Source: Nemania diffusa (taxonomy: Eukaryota > Ascomycota > Sordariomycetes > Xylariales > Xylariaceae). Taken from it: a stretch of DNA of 64,000 bases. Made by a program: the position numbers and the translations under genes. The notes beneath the pieces were generated by a model that saw only the letters and a program-made list of their open reading frames with translations, was not told where the DNA came from and searched no databases. Where the stretch lies: positions 1,465,501 through 1,529,500 of the forward strand of contig JBBPUQ010000007.1 of NCBI GenBank assembly GCA_038501195.1. Reading direction: 5' to 3'. Every line of letters begins with the position of its first letter. Position 1 is the first letter of the stretch. Below are positions 14,506 through 30,574 of the stretch, piece by piece.

Positions 14506-16054
14506 ATAAATAAATTAAATAAATTTAAATTAATTAAATAAATTTTCATAAACTTTAATTAGTTTTTATTAATTTTATTTAATTAATATAAATAAAGTTT
14601 ATAAATTTATAAATTTACATTTTTTATTAATTTATAATATTATTAAATTTAATTAAAGCTAATTTAATTAATATTTTTTTTACTAGTTTTATTTTATTTG
14701 TTTTAAATAAAAAAATAAATTTATTAAAGTTTAATATTAGCTTTTTTATTAACATTAATTGTTTTTTTTTTAGTTTATTTAAATATTTTATAATTATTAT
14801 ATTTTTTTTAAACTTGATTAATATTTTTTATAATTTTAAAAACAATAAATTTTAAAATTTAATAAAAAGCTATTTATTTTTTTTATTTTTTTATATTTAA
14901 TTATATTTAAAGTTAATTATTATATATTTTTTAATAAATTTTTTTTTTATAATATTGTTATAATATAATAATTATTTATAATTTATATATTAGCTTTATT
15001 TAATTTTATTTTTTATTTATAATTAAATTAATTTATTTTATACTTTGTTTTTAATTTTTTAAATAATTAATTTAAAAATAAACATTTATATATATAGTTA
15101 TTTTTTTATTATTAAAAATAACTTAATTTTTATATATTTTTTTTAATATATTTAATTTTCATTATTTTAAACATTAATTATTATTAATAAACTATTTTAT
15201 TAGATTTTTATAATGTTTATTTACTTTATTAAATTTGCTTTTTTAAATTTTTAAATTTTATTTTATTAAATTTATTATTTATTAATTTATTAATTTATTT
15301 ATTAATTAATTTAGCTATTGTTTTATTTAATAAACTTTTTATATTTATATTTTATTATATTGTTATTTTATAATTATTATTTAACATTAAATTTTTATAT
15401 ATTTTTTAAAACTTTTTAATATTATTTATATTTAAATAATTATTAAAATAATTATTATATAAAACAATTTTAATATTTTATAATATAAATTAAAAAATTA
15501 TATTAAAATTATAAATGTTTATTTTTTACTTTATTAATATAAAATTTATAATTAAATTATTAAAATAAATAAGTTTTTTAATAATTTTATTTTTTATTTT
15601 ATTTTTAAAATTAAAATATATAGCTTTTTTAATAATTTGTTTTAAAATAAAATATTTATAAATAATATTAAAATATAATAAATAATATATAGCAAAATTA
15701 TTAATTTATTTAACTTTATATAATTAATTATTATATTATTTTTAATTTAAACAATATAACTTAGCTATTATTTAATTAATATTGCTTTAATTTATATTAT
15801 ATATTTTATAATATTATAACTTTAAAGATTTTATTTAAAATATATTATTAGTTATATTATAACTTTAATAATTAATTATATTTTAAATATATTTATTAAT
15901 ATTATATAAAAATATTATTGTTTTAATTAAAATATAAATATTAAATATTTTTATTTTAATTAAATTAATAATAATAAATAATTTATAACTTTTAATATAT
16001 TTTAATTAATAATAAAAAAGCAGTAGTTTTAATTTAATTAATAAATATTAATTA

Positions 16055-16265
16055 TTATAATTATTTAATTATTAATAAAAATAAATAAAAAGCTTAAAAT
16101 ATATATATAAAAAAAGTTAATTTATTAATAATTAATTAATTATAAAAAATATTATTTTATATTAATTAAAATAAATTAAAATATAATTAAATATAACTAT
16201 GTTTTAATTAAAACTTATATAAATTAATTTTGTTTAATTTAATTTTAATAAATATATTATAAATA
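16055..16265. repeat. Repeat C, copy 2
   Basis: Partner of 3,440-3,650. Slightly less mutated: it retains AAGCTTAAAA, AACTATGTTTTAATTAAAAC and TTTTGTTTAA. Confidence 0.65.
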
Positions 16266-16334
16266 ATATTAAAATGTTTTTTAAATAATTTAATATTATT
16301 AATTATATTATTTTTATTTTTATTATAAAAGTTA

Positions 16335-16339
<5 letters not shown>

Positions 16340-16371
<32 letters not shown>
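16340..16371. repeat. TTA trinucleotide microsatellite
   Basis: About ten tandem TTA units followed by an A8 run. Simple sequence. Confidence 0.9.
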
Positions 16372-16739
16372 AAAAAAACTTTATATTTTATATAAAAAAA
16401 ATAAATTATATAAATTTTAAAAGTTTTTTATACTTTTTATATATTTTTTATATAGTTTATTTTTAATATATTAAATTAATTTTAAATTAATATTTAATTA
16501 AATATAATAAAGTAAATTTATATTATAATAATTATTTAAATTAAATTATTTATATAAATTTTTTTATTTTTTTATATTTTTATAATAATATATTAATAAT
16601 TTATTAATGTTTTATTAAAATTTTAATAATTATTATATTATTATTAATAAAAACTTTTATACATTTATATATATTAAATTTTAAAATAATTTATAAAATT
16701 AATAATAATAATAAAACTTTTTAATTATTTATAATATTA

Positions 16740-18165
16740 AAATATTAATAATTTTATAAATTTTTTAATATAATAATTTTTAAATTAATAATAAAGTTTT
16801 TAAAACTTTTATTTTATAAAATAATTTATATTTTTTAATTAATTAATATTAAATTATAAATTTTTTTATTTTTAAATAATTAATATTGTTATAATATTTT
16901 ATTATATAATTATATTTTATATATTATTAAAATAAATATATAATTAATTTATATTTTATAATAATAATAAATATAAAATTAATATATTTTAAATATTAAA
17001 TTTAATTAATTTATTTAATATTAATATAATTATAATATTTATAATTTTAAAACTTAATTTATTTATATAAAAAAAACTTTTTATATAAAAACTTTAATTT
17101 AAATTTATTTAATAATTTAAATTTTAATTAAATTAATATTTTATATTATATTAATTATTAAAATATAAATTATTTAATATTAATATTTAGTTTTAATTAT
17201 ATATATTTTTTTTATTATATAATAAAAATATATAAAATTTATTAAAAATTAAATTATTTTATTTTTAATTTTAAAATTTTAATTATTATTAAATTTATTA
17301 TTATATATAATAAAATATTGTTTTTTAATTTTCGATTTTTTTTATTAATTATAATTAATAAATTAATATTTAAATTTTTTATAAATATAATATTTTTTAT
17401 TATTTTTATTATTTTTATTATATAATTATTATAATTTTTATTAAAAAGCATTTTTAAAGTTATAACTATATAATTATTTTAATTATTTAATATTATTTTA
17501 TTTATTAATAAAATAAATATTTATTATATAATAAAAATTTATAATATTAATTATAAATTAAAATTTATTAATTATAATTATTAATATATTAAATATTATT
17601 TTTAAAACATTATTTTATTTTATATATATAAAAATAATTATAATTTAATTAATTTAATATTAATTATAATTAATTATTATATTAAAATAATTATAAAATA
17701 TTATATAAATTTTATTTTATTTATATATAAAATTAATATAATTAAAATAATATTATATTGTTTTTTTTTTATTTAAAAAAAATATTATATAATATTATTT
17801 TTTTAATAATTTTATATTAATAATATATTAAAATAAAAATTTAAACTTTATTATATTTTAATAAATATAATAAATCAAATTATTTTAATTAAACTATTAT
17901 AAATATTTTAAATAAAAAAAAGTTTATATATTAAATTTTTATATATTAAAAAAATATAATATATAAAATATAAATTTTAATAATAAATAAAAGCTTTTAA
18001 GTTTTTATTTATATAAAAAAAAAGTTTAATTATTTATTTTAAATATTATAATATATATAAATATTATTAATATTAATATAATTAATTATAATATTAAATA
18101 ATTTATTTATATAATAAAAAATTTTAATATATTTATTAATATTAATATTAAAATTATATATATAA
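16740..18165. repeat. Repeat E, copy 1 (about 1.4 kb)
   Basis: Longest repeat pairing found in the block. It is collinear with about 33,275-35,030. Shared blocks include a segment around 16,910-16,990 matching 33,440-33,520 almost base for base, a segment at 17,700-17,760 matching 34,505-34,560, and an end segment at 18,060-18,165 matching 34,920-35,030. Length and spacing fit an internal fragment of a transposon, but no coding trace survives. Confidence 0.65.
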
Positions 18166-18784
18166 ATATATTATTATTAAATTTTTTATTATAATTATTA
18201 TTAAATTTTTTAAATATATATATAAATTTATTATTATATATATTTTTATTTATTTTAATTTTAATTTATTTATAATTAATATAATAAAAGTATATTTAAA
18301 TATATAATTAATATTTATAAATATATTTTTTATTTAATATTTAAAATTTATTATATATTTTTATATAAATTATTTATTTTTAATTTTAAATTATATATTT
18401 TTTTTAAAATATTATATAAAATATATTAAAATTTATATTAAAATAATTAAATTATTTAAATTATTAATAATATTTTAATATTTAAAGTTAATTTTATTTT
18501 TTTTTATTTATATTTTTATATAAAAATAAATTAAAAATAAACTTTTTATTTAAAATTTTAAATTATTTATTTTAAATTATTATAATTATTATTATTATTA
18601 TTATTTTTATAATAAATATTAATATAATTATAAAAAATAATAAACATAAAAATAAATAAATATTATATAAAAAAAGTTTTTAATTTTATAATAATTATAT
18701 TTTTTTAATTAATAATTAATTTAGCTTTTTTTTTTAATTAATATAAATAATAATTTATTTTTTATATTAAAAATAAAATATTTA

Positions 18785-18985
18785 ATATAAAAATATAATA
18801 AATTAAAACTTAATAATTATAAATATATATTATTTATAATTTAATTTAAAATAAAAAAAGTTTTTTTAATATATATATTATATTTTAAAATAATTAAATA
18901 ATTTAATATATATAATTAATATAATTTTAATAATTATTTAAAACTATATTTATAAATTAAATTTAATAGTTTATATAATTTATAA
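18785..18985. repeat. Repeat F, more mutated copy
   Basis: About 200 bp aligning with 25,540-25,745. This copy reads ATATTATATTTTAAAATAAT where the partner keeps ATACTATGTTTTAAAATAGT, again only C-to-T and G-to-A type differences. Confidence 0.7.
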
Positions 18986-19349
18986 TATTAATTTTTTTTT
19001 GAAATTTTTAATATAAAGTTTTTTAAAAATAACTTTGTTTTTTTTTTATATTTTTTTAAAAATAATATAAATAATATTTAAGTTTAATTATATTATAAAA
19101 TTTATAAAAAATAACTTTATTTAATTATATTTTAATTATTTTTATTTAGTTTTTTTTTAATATTTTTTTTATTAATATATAATTTATTTTTTATATATTT
19201 TTTAATTTTATAGTTTTTTTTTTTAATTTTTTAATTTTATTTATAATTATTGTTTTTTTTTAATTATTTTAAAATATAAATAATATTAATTTAATTATTA
19301 TTTTTTTTTATTTTAATAATATTATATAAAAATATTTTTTTTTTATTTT

Positions 19350-19351
<2 letters not shown>

Positions 19352-19386
<35 letters not shown>

Positions 19387-20033
19387 TTTAATTATAAATT
19401 TAATTTTTTTTTTTTTTTTTTTTATTTTTTGCTTTTTTTTTTTTTTTTTATTGCTTTTTTTTTAAACTATATTTATTATTTTTTTTATTTTTATTATATT
19501 TATATTAATTTTATAATAAATAGTTTTTATTTTATTTTTATATAATTATTTTTTTTTTTTTATTTTTTTTTATTTTATTTTTAATTTTAATATTTGTTTT
19601 TTTTTTTTTTTTTTAAATAAAAATAAATTATTATTAATAGTATTTTTTTTATTATATAAAATTTTATTAACTTTTAGTTTTTTTTTTATTTTTTTTTATT
19701 AATAATAATAATATATTTTTATTTAATTAAAAATTTTTATAACTTTTATATAAATATAAAAAATAAATTTTTTTTTTTTTTTTATATTTATTTATTTTAT
19801 ATTTATATATTATTTATATTTTATATAAAAATTAATATATATTATTTTTTATATATAAATTTTATAAATAAATTTAATTATATTTATTTATTTATAAATA
19901 GTTATTTTTTTTTTTTTATTTTTTTTTTTATTTATTTATTACTTTTATATAATTTTAATATATAATATAAATAATTAAAATATATAAAAAATTTATTTTT
20001 ATTATAAAAATTTATAATTTAATTTAATTTAAT

Positions 20034-20067
<34 letters not shown>
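19352..20067. repeat. Long poly-T tracts
   Basis: This stretch is strongly T-rich on the plus strand. It contains uninterrupted runs of about 32 T (19,352-19,383) and 31 T (20,037-20,067) plus several shorter runs. The strand asymmetry stands out against the usual A/T balance and could mark C-to-T conversion of a pyrimidine-rich strand, or old poly-A tails in minus orientation. Confidence 0.6.
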
Positions 20068-20071
<4 letters not shown>

Positions 20072-23000
20072 ATTAATAATTAATATATATTTTTTTTAAA
20101 TAAAAATTATATTAAAATATAATAATATTAATTATTAAATTTTATATTTAATAAATTTTTTTATTATTTTTAATTTATTTTTTTTTATATTAATATTATT
20201 AATTTTTTATTTTAATAATATAAAATAAATATAAGTTTTTAATTTATTATTTTTTAAATAATATATAATTTTATTATATTAAATAATTAAATTAAAACTA
20301 AAAAATATAAAATTAAATATTTATAATTAATTATATTATTTTTAAATTATATAATTAAAATTAAAAAATATTTAATTAATATTAAAAAATATATAATTAG
20401 TTTAATAGTTAAAAATATATTATTTTATATTAAAAACTTTAATAAAAATTTTAATAAAATTAATAAATTCTTTAATATTAATTTTAATAATATAAACTTA
20501 TTATATAATAATTAAAATATTAAAAATTAAAATAAAAAAAATAGTTTATATTTTTTTTATAATTTTAATATAATATAAAAAAAAAACTAATTAAAATAAA
20601 AAATAAAAAAATTATTTTGTTATTAATAAAAAAAGTTTTAATATATATATATTAATTTAATATAATTAAGTTAAATTTTATTAATTTATTTTTAAAAAAA
20701 AAATAGTTTTTTTTTTATTTTATTATTAATTAATATTTATAATTTATAATAAATTAATATATATAATTTATTAAAAAATATATAGCTTTTTTTTTTTTTT
20801 TTTTATATTATTATTATTTAATATTAAATTTATTATATTTATTTTTAAATAATTTTAATATTGTTATATTTAAAATTTTTTTTATAAATTTTTATAATAA
20901 TTAAAAATAATTTATTTATTTAATTAAAATTTATTTTTTTTAAAACTATTTTTATTTTTATTTTATTTAATATATATTTAAAAAATATTTTTAATTAAAA
21001 ATTTATTATTATTTAAAATTATAATTAATAATTTAAAATTTAAATTAATTTAAAAAAATAAAAAGTTTTTTATAATTTATTATAAAAAATTAATATAAAA
21101 ATAACTTTATATTTTTTTAAATATATTTAATTTTATTATATATAAATTTATTATTTTTATTATTTTATATTTTAAATATAATTAAATTAATTTTTAAAAA
21201 AATTAATTAATTTTTATATTTTTTAAATTAAATTATATTTAATTATTTTTTTAAAAACATTTTATAAAATTATATTTTTTATTAATAGTTTTTTTTATTT
21301 TTTATTATATTATTATTATAATAGTTTATATAAAACTTTAAATATTTTTTAACTTTTATATAAATGTTTTTATTAATATTTTTAATTTTTTAATAAATAT
21401 ATTTAAATATTTTATTAGTTTTATTAAATTTATATAATATTTATATTAAATAAAAAAAAAACTAAACTTAATAATTAATAAATTTTTATTATTAATTATT
21501 AAAATTATTTTTAATAATAATATTATTTAATTAAATTATATATAAATTTTAAAAGTTTTAAAATATATTAATATTTTTTAATTTATTTTTTTTATTATAT
21601 TATTTATTTTTAAATAATATATAATATTTAATTATTATTTAATATTTGTTAATTTATAAAATTATTATTAAAAACTTTTTATTTAATTTAAATTTTAATT
21701 ATTAATTATAATTTTTAAAAATTTATAAAATTATTAAAAATAATTTATAAATTATTTTATATATATTTTTATATTTATAAATTTTATAACTTTTAAAATT
21801 ATTGTTTTATTAAATTTATTAATAATTATTATAATAAATAAAAAGTCTTTAAAACTTATAATAAAAAAGTTTATTTTAAAATTATTTTAAAATAAATAAA
21901 AACTTAAAAAGCTTTTTTTTTTATTATTTTTAAATATTTTTTTTATTATATATATTATAATTTATTATAAAATAATATATTATTTAATATATTTTAAACT
22001 AAAAATAGTTTTTATTTAATATAATTATTATATTATTATAATTTAAAAATTTAATTAATAAAAAGTTATAATAATTTTATATTAAATTAATTTAAAATAA
22101 TTTTTAATTTAATATTTATATATATTTTTTATTATAAAAAATTTTATTTAGTTTTACTTTATATTTTATAATAAAAATATTTAAAGCTTTATTATTTATT
22201 TTAAATTTTTATAAAAACTTTTTTTTTTTTTATATATTATTTATATTATTAATTTATAATTTAAAGTTTTTTTTAAAATAATATTTTATATTATTTATAA
22301 ATTATTTATTATATTATTTAATATATTAATATTATAATATTTTTTTAATTTAAAAATTAACTATTTATAATATAAAAATATAAACTTTTTTTTTAAAATT
22401 TATTTATTTATTTTTAAACATAAATTTTATTTTTATATTAATAAAATATTTAATTATTTATTATTAGTTTTTATTTTATAAATAAATATAAATTAAAAAT
22501 TAATTAAAAATTTTAATTATTTAATTTATTATTTTATAAATTATTTAAAGTTTTTATAATTAAATAATATTTAAAACAACTTTTTTAAATTATATAATTT
22601 ATTATTTTATATTTTTATATAATATATTATTATTATTAGTTTTTTATTATAAATTTTATAATTATTTTTAATTTTTAATAGTTTTTATAAATAATAAACT
22701 ATTAAATAAAAAAGTTTTTATTTATTATATTAAAATAAATATTTTTTATATATTATTTTTAAATAATTTATTTTTAAAATTATTGTTTTATTTAAATTAT
22801 ATTAAACTAATATTAGTTTTAATATAAAAAAACTTTTAAACTTTTTAAAAATGTTTTTTTTTTTATTTTTTTATTAAAATAATATATTTTTTTTTATTAA
22901 AATAAAAATAAAATAATAAAATTTAAATAATTTAAAAATTTTTTCTTTATAAATAATATATATTTTTTTAAAGTTTATTTTTATTTTTTTTTTAATTTTT

Positions 23001-25539
23001 ATAATAAAATTTAAATATTTAATTTTTATAATAATAAATTTATATTTATTAATATTAAAATATAATTTTATAGCTTTTAAAAAATTAAATATTTATTTTA
23101 TTTTTTTTATATAGTTTTTTTTTTAAATTGTTTAATTATATAAAAACATTATTTATATATATAAATATAAAAATATTTAAATATTAATATAAAACAATAT
23201 TTATATAATATTAAAATATTATTAAAGTTTTAAAATGTTTAAACAATATAACTAGCTATTTAAAAAATTTAAACTTAATTTAAAATGTTATTTTTTTTTT
23301 TTTTTTTTTTTAATTTTAAATTTATAAAAAATAGTTTATATATTTAATTTAATAAACTATTTAACTTTAAAAACATTTATTAAAGTTTTTTTTATTAATA
23401 TAAATATAGCTTTTATTAAATAATTTTATTAATATTTTTTTTAAAACAATTAATTTATTTTTAAATATTTTATAAAAAAGCTTTTATAAAATTATTAATT
23501 TTTTATTTTTTTTATTTTTAAATAAAAATATTTTATAATTTGCTTTTTTATATTATAATAATAGTTTGGTTTTTTATTTTTTATTAAATAAATCTTTTTA
23601 TAATATTAATTTTTTAAAAAATCAACTTTTAATTATATTAACTATAAAAAATATTAAAACTTTAATAATATTTATAAATATAAAAATAAAAATTAAAAAT
23701 TTATTTATTTTTAAATAATATAATTATTATATTTTTATATTAAATATTATTTTAATTAATTATTAAGTTTTTTTTATTTATATAATATTTTTAATTTAAA
23801 ATATAAAATTGTTTTTTTTATATTTTAAAACTTTTTATTTTATTAATATTAATTATATATTTATAAATAAAATAAATTATATTTAATTTTTTTATTTATA
23901 ATTTATTTAAAATAATATTATATTTTAATTATAAAATTATATAAACTAATATTTTTTATTAAAATTTATTTATATTTATTTTAATATATATTATTTTTTT
24001 AATTTATATATATTTTATTATTGCTTTTTTTAAATAATAAAAAATAATAAAAATATATAATAGTTATAAATATTTAATAAAAAAACTATTTATAATATAT
24101 ATATATTTATAACTTTAATTAATTAAAGTTTTAATAACTAAAGTTTTATTATAAATAAAATTTATTATAAAAAATATATTATTTATATATTATTTAATTT
24201 TTATTTTAAAATTTATAAAAATTAATTTATATATTTATTTTTAACTATATTTATAATTAAAAATTATTTTATTTTATTTTTTAAATTTTTTTTTTTAAGT
24301 TTTTTTATTTTTTTTAATATATTAATAACTTTTATATTAATATTATATATAAAAAACGCTATAAATATTAAGTTATAAATTAGTTATTTTTTTTTATAAT
24401 ATAAATAATTTTTGTTTTTTTTTTATTTGTTTTTTTTTTTAAATATTTATTAAACTTTTAATTATTTATTAATAGTTTAAAAGTTAATATTATTTACATT
24501 TATTATTAAAATGTTTTTTTTTATATTTATTTTTTTTAATTTTATATTTAAATAAAAATTTATATTTTTTTAATTAAAACTTTATATATATATAATATAA
24601 TTATAACTTTTTAATTTTTTAGTAATAATTATAATTTTATATATTTAATTTATATAGCTAAAAAAAAACAAAATAAACATTAATTTATTTATTAAAAAAA
24701 AACAAATAGTTTTTTTTAATATAATTAATTTAATAAAATTATTTTATAATATATTTTTTATATTAATTAAAGTTTTTTTTTAATTAAAAAAAAACTTTAA
24801 TAAAAGTTATTTTTGTTTTAATAAAACTTTAATAGCTTTTATATTATTTTTTTAAAATAGTTTATATTAAAATAATAATTATAAAAATAATTTAAAAACT
24901 TTATTAAATTATAATTATTAATATATTTTTTTATAAAAAAAAATAATACTATTATTATTTTTATTATATTATTAAATAATTTATTAATAATATAAAACTT
25001 ATTTTAATTATTATTAATAAATTTAATATTTTTGTTTAATTTATATTTAATAATTATTTTTTATATAAAAAACTTAATTTAATTTTTTAAAAACTTTTTT
25101 AATTAAATAAAAAGTTTTTTTTTAATATTTTTATAATTATTTATATTTAAGCTATTTTTTTTTTATTTAATTAATATATTAAATATATTTATTATTAAAT
25201 TTAAAAAAAAAAAGCTAAAAATTAATATTAAAGTTAATATTAAAATTAAAGTTTTAATTTTAAATTATTTATTTATTATTTATTAATTATTTAAATAATA
25301 ATATTATTTATATTAAATATTAATAATTAAAACATTTAAAAATATATTTATAATATTTAATTGTTTTTTTGTTTTTTTTTTATAGTAATAAATAGTTTAA
25401 AAATAATATTTTATATATTTAATTGTTTTATTTTATTTTTGTGTTTTTGTTTTTATAATAAAAGTTGTTTTTTTATAAGTTTTTAATATTATATAATAAA
25501 ATAATTATATATTTATTATTTAAATAATAAAAATTAAAT

Positions 25540-25745
25540 TATATATAATAAATTAAAGTTTAATAGTTATAAATATATATTATTTATAATTTAATTTAAA
25601 GAAAAAAGTTTTTTTAATATATATACTATGTTTTAAAATAGTTAAATAGTTTAATATATATAGTTAATATAATTTTAATAATTATTTAAAACTATATTTA
25701 TAAATTAAACTTAGTAGTTTATATAGCTTATAATAAAAAGTTATT
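25540..25745. repeat. Repeat F, less mutated copy
   Basis: Partner of 18,785-18,985. It retains GTTAAATAGTTTAATATAT, CTTAGTAGTTTATATAGC and similar C/G positions lost in the other copy. Confidence 0.7.
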
Positions 25746-25829
25746 TTATAACTAAGCTTTATTTTTTTATTTTATTAATTTATAATTATATTTTATAATT
25801 ATTAATTAATATTAATATAGCTTTTTATA

Positions 25830-26115
25830 TATATAAAAATAAACAAATTTAAAATAATTAATAAAATTTAATATTTAAATTTAAATTTTAAAATTTTATA
25901 TTAATTTATATATATATTTTATAAAAAAAAATATAATTAAAAAAGTTATTTATAAATTATTTATATATATATATATATATATAAATTTTATAAAGTTATA
26001 AATTTTAATAAGTTTTTATATTTTTTATTAATTTAATTATTTAATAAAAGTTTAAGTTTAAATTTTAATTATATATATTTAATATATATATATAAACTTT
26101 ATTAAATTATTAATT
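25830..26115 (+). repeat. Repeat G, copy 1 (possible LTR-like element)
   Basis: One of four copies of an element of about 300 bp. Diagnostic order: TTATATTAATTTATATATAT, A8-10 TATAATT, an AT run, TTTTAATAAG/ATTTTTATAT, then TTTATTAAATTATTAATTTA at the end. The start of this copy differs from the others and may be truncated. Confidence 0.6.
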
Positions 26116-26559
26116 TAATAATTTATATTTATTATATATTAAAAACAAATTTAATAAAGTTATAATTATAAAATTTTAAATAAATAAAAAAAAAAATTTT
26201 ATTTATTAAAAATAAATTAAACAATTATATATTATTAATAATTATATATAAAATTATTTAAAATAATATATTAATTATTATATAAATTTAAAAGTTTTTA
26301 AAAAATAATATTTAAATATTAAATATATTAATATAATAATAAATTAATAATATATAATAAAAATTATATTATATATTTTTAAATTTAAATTATATAAAAA
26401 TATTTATTTTTATTATTTAAATATTTATAAATAATAAAAATTTCATTAAATATAAATAAATTATATATAATATATTAATAAATTAATTATATTATTATAT
26501 TTTATTTTATTTTTTTAAAAATTATTTATATAATAATAAATATAATATTAATAATAAAT

Positions 26560-26790
26560 TTAAAAATTAAAAAATAAATTTAATTTTTTTAATTAAATTA
26601 ATATATTTATATAAATATTTTTATATTTATTATTTTTATTTTTTTATATTTATTATTTTATTTAATTTTTAATAAATTTATTATTTTAAATAAATAATAA
26701 ATTTTATTTAATTATTTTAATTATTAATTAATTATATTATATATATTAATTATTTTTAAAATTTATTTATTTAAATATAAATATAATTTA
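26560..26790 (+). repeat. Repeat H, copy 1
   Basis: Matches 43,990-44,160 in the same orientation (TTTAATTTTTTTAATTAAAT, then TTATATTTATTA blocks and ATATATTAATTA with TTTAAAATTTATTTATTTAA). The other copy retains GCTATATT and TACTTT. Confidence 0.6.
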
Positions 26791-29700
26791 TAATAATTTT
26801 TTTTATATATAAAAAATTTAATTTAAATTTTTATTATAATAAATATTTAAATTATAACTTTTTAAAATTAATATTTTTAAATAATAAAAAAATAATTTTA
26901 ATATATATAATTAATTTATATATAAACATTTTTAATTTTTATTATTTTTTTATTATATTAATAATTTTTATATAATATTATATATATATTTTAAATTTTT
27001 TTTTTATTTTTTATATATAAAATATTTTTTTATTATATTAATTTTATTATTATTAAAATATTTTTTATAAATATTTTTTTTTATATTATTTTTTTTTATA
27101 TTGTTTTTTTTTATTTTAATAATTATATTAAAAGTTTTTTTATATTAAAGTTTTAATTATAAAACTTTTATATATATATTAAAAAGTTTTTTAAAATATT
27201 TATTAAATATTTTTAATTATTATAATTTTATTTTTTTTAAATTATTTTATAATAAATTTTATTTTATTTAATATATAATAATAAAACTTTTTTAATTTTT
27301 AATTTTTTTTATTATATTTTATATTTATAACTTTTTTTTTAAAAATATTTAAAGCTTTATTATAAAAATAAATTATTTAAATATAAATATAATTAATTTA
27401 TATAAAATTATTAAAAATTTATTTAAAAATTTAAAAAATAAAATTTAAAAATATTTTTTTTTTATTAATTTAAATATTATTTTTATAATTTATTTAATAA
27501 TATTTAATATATAAATAAATTATTTAATAATTTATATAAAATTAAAATTTATATTATATTTAATATTAAAAATATTTTAAATTTATTTTTTTATAAATTA
27601 TAAATAAAAAATTATAATTTTTAATTTATTTATTAATATATAATTTTTATTTATTTAATAATTTATTTATAATTAATTAAAAATAATTTTAATTTTATTT
27701 TATAAATTTAAAATAATTTATTTATAAATTTAATTATAAATTAAAAATTATAATTATTAATAAAATTTATTAATTATTTATATATTTAATATAATTTATT
27801 TTATAATTATTATATTTTTATAAATTATTATTTATATAAATTTAAATAATTAATTAATTATATAAAAAATTATATTATTATTATTATTATTTAAAAAAAA
27901 AAATATTTAAAATATATTATTATATATTGTTATATATATTTTAATATATTTAAAAATTTTAATTTTTTTAATATTATATTTTTTAAAATTTTAATTATTT
28001 TATATAAATAATTTATTATATATTAATTTATATTTTTATAAATTTTAAATTATTAATATTATTAAATTATTAAAATTTTTTTTTTTTTTTTTTAAATATA
28101 TAATAATTAATTAAATATATATTTTTTTAATTAATTTAAAATATAAATAATTAATATTTAATATTATTAAATATTTTTTATATAATATTAAATTATTTAA
28201 TTAAATTTTTATTAATTTTATTAATTTTTAAAATTAAATTAATTAATAATATTTTAAAAATTAATAAAAATATAAAATTATTTTTTAATATATATATTTT
28301 TATAAATTTTTATAAAACTTTATTAAAAAATATTATTAATTTAAATAAAACTATTATTTTTTATTTAAGTTTTTTTTTATATATTTTTATATTTTTTTAA
28401 AGTTTTTAAAAAATATTAATAATAATATTTTTTAAATTTAAATAATATATAATTATAAAATAATAATAATTTATAAATATTATTTATTTTATTTATTAAA
28501 ATATTTTAAATTTAAATAATTTATTAAAAATATAATAAAATATTATATATTAATAAGTTTTATTTTTTAATATAAAAATTGTTTTATAATTATTAATATT
28601 TTTTTATTATATATTTTATAATTAAAATTAATATTATAAAATATTTTTTTAAAAAAAAGTTATAAATTTTTATAAATTTTTTAAATTGTTTTTTTAAAAA
28701 TAATATATAATTTTTATTTTATTTAAATTAATTTTAATTTTATATATTTTTATAATAAATTTTAAAAATTTAGTTTTTTTTAAATAAAATTTATATTTTT
28801 TAAAATTAATTTATAATTTAATTTTCTTAAATAAATTAATATTTTATTATTATAATATTTATAATTTAATTTATTATTAAAATAAATTTATATATTATTA
28901 ATATATATTATATAAAAAATATTAAAATATTATTAATTTAATTTTTAATTTAAATAAAAATATTTAAATATAATAAAATATTTATCAAATATTGATTTTT
29001 ATATATATTTTAATTTAAAATATTTTAATTAAAATTTTATTAATTAAAAATAAAAAATATTTATTTTTTTAAATAATTAAATTTAATTTTTTATAATTTA
29101 TATATAATTATAAATTTTTTTTTTTTTTTAAAAATAAAACTAATATTATTTATAATATTATAATTAATTTAATAAAAGTTTTTATTTAATTATTATTAAT
29201 ATATTTTTAATATATTTTTATATTTTTTAATAATATTTTATATAATATATTATATTTTAAAAAAACTTTAAAAAATTTATTAATAATAATTTAATAATTA
29301 ATATTTAAATAATATTAAAATAAATTATTTAAAATTATTTTATTAAATATATAAAAATATTTATAATATTTTTTAAAAATTATATATTATATTATTTTTA
29401 TTAATTATTTTTTATTTTTTATTAATTTTTTATATTTTTTTAAAAAAATTATTTAATTAAATTTATATAATAAAATTATATTATATAAAATAATATTATT
29501 TTATTTTATTATTATATTAAATTTTATTATATTAATAATATTATATTAAATTAATTAATATAAATTATATTTATTATATTTTATTTTTAATTTATAATTT
29601 TTATATTTTTTTTATAAAAAAAATATATAAATTTAAATTATTTTTATAAATTTATTTTTATAATATATATTTTATAAATTTTATATTTTATTATAAATAA

Positions 29701-29824
29701 TTATTATTTATATTAAAATTTATTTTTAAAAATTATAAAATAAAAATAAATAATTAAAAAATAATTAAAAAACTTTTTTATAAAATTTAATTATTATATT
29801 TTTTTTTTGTTTTTTTTAATAAAT

Positions 29825-29855
<31 letters not shown>

Positions 29856-30574
29856 ATATATTAATTAATTTTTATTATTAATTAAATTTTCTATATTATT
29901 TATTAAAATTTTAAAAATTTAATATTTTAAGTTTTAATTATTATTAAATAATAATTGTTTTTTTTTTATTATTTATTAATATATTATAATATTTTAAATA
30001 TTTTTTTTTTATAATAATATTATATTTTATATTTATTATTAATAAAAATAAATTTAAAATTATTTTATTTTATATATAAAAATATATTTTTAAAACAATA
30101 TTAATTATTTATATATTTTTTTTATTATATTTTATTATTTAAAATAATATAAATTATATAATTGTTTTAAATTTTAAATATTTTAAAATTTTTATAATAA
30201 AAATTAATTTAATTAATAAATATATATTTATTTTTATATTAATTAATATTGTTTTTAATAAAATAAAATTATTATTTATTATTATATAATTTATATAAAA
30301 AAAGTTTTTTTTTAATAATTTTTATAAATAATTAAATAATATTTTTTATTTTTTTTTAATAAAAATTTTATTTATTTAAATTTTATAATTTAAATAAAAA
30401 TAATATTAATATAAATTATATTAAATTATTTAAAATTAAATTTAGAAAAATATTTGCTATAGTTATTTTTTTAATTAAACTATATAATAATTATTTAAAA
30501 TTATATTTAAAATTAAAATATTTAAATATTTATAATTATTTTTTTAATATAAATTTAAATTTAAATTTTATTAA

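Noticed and set aside
17254..17451. 65-codon minus-strand ORF in the AT block (Ile/Asn/Lys-rich)
   Set aside because: Composition is what A/T-only DNA yields by chance; no motif, no neighbours, no start context.
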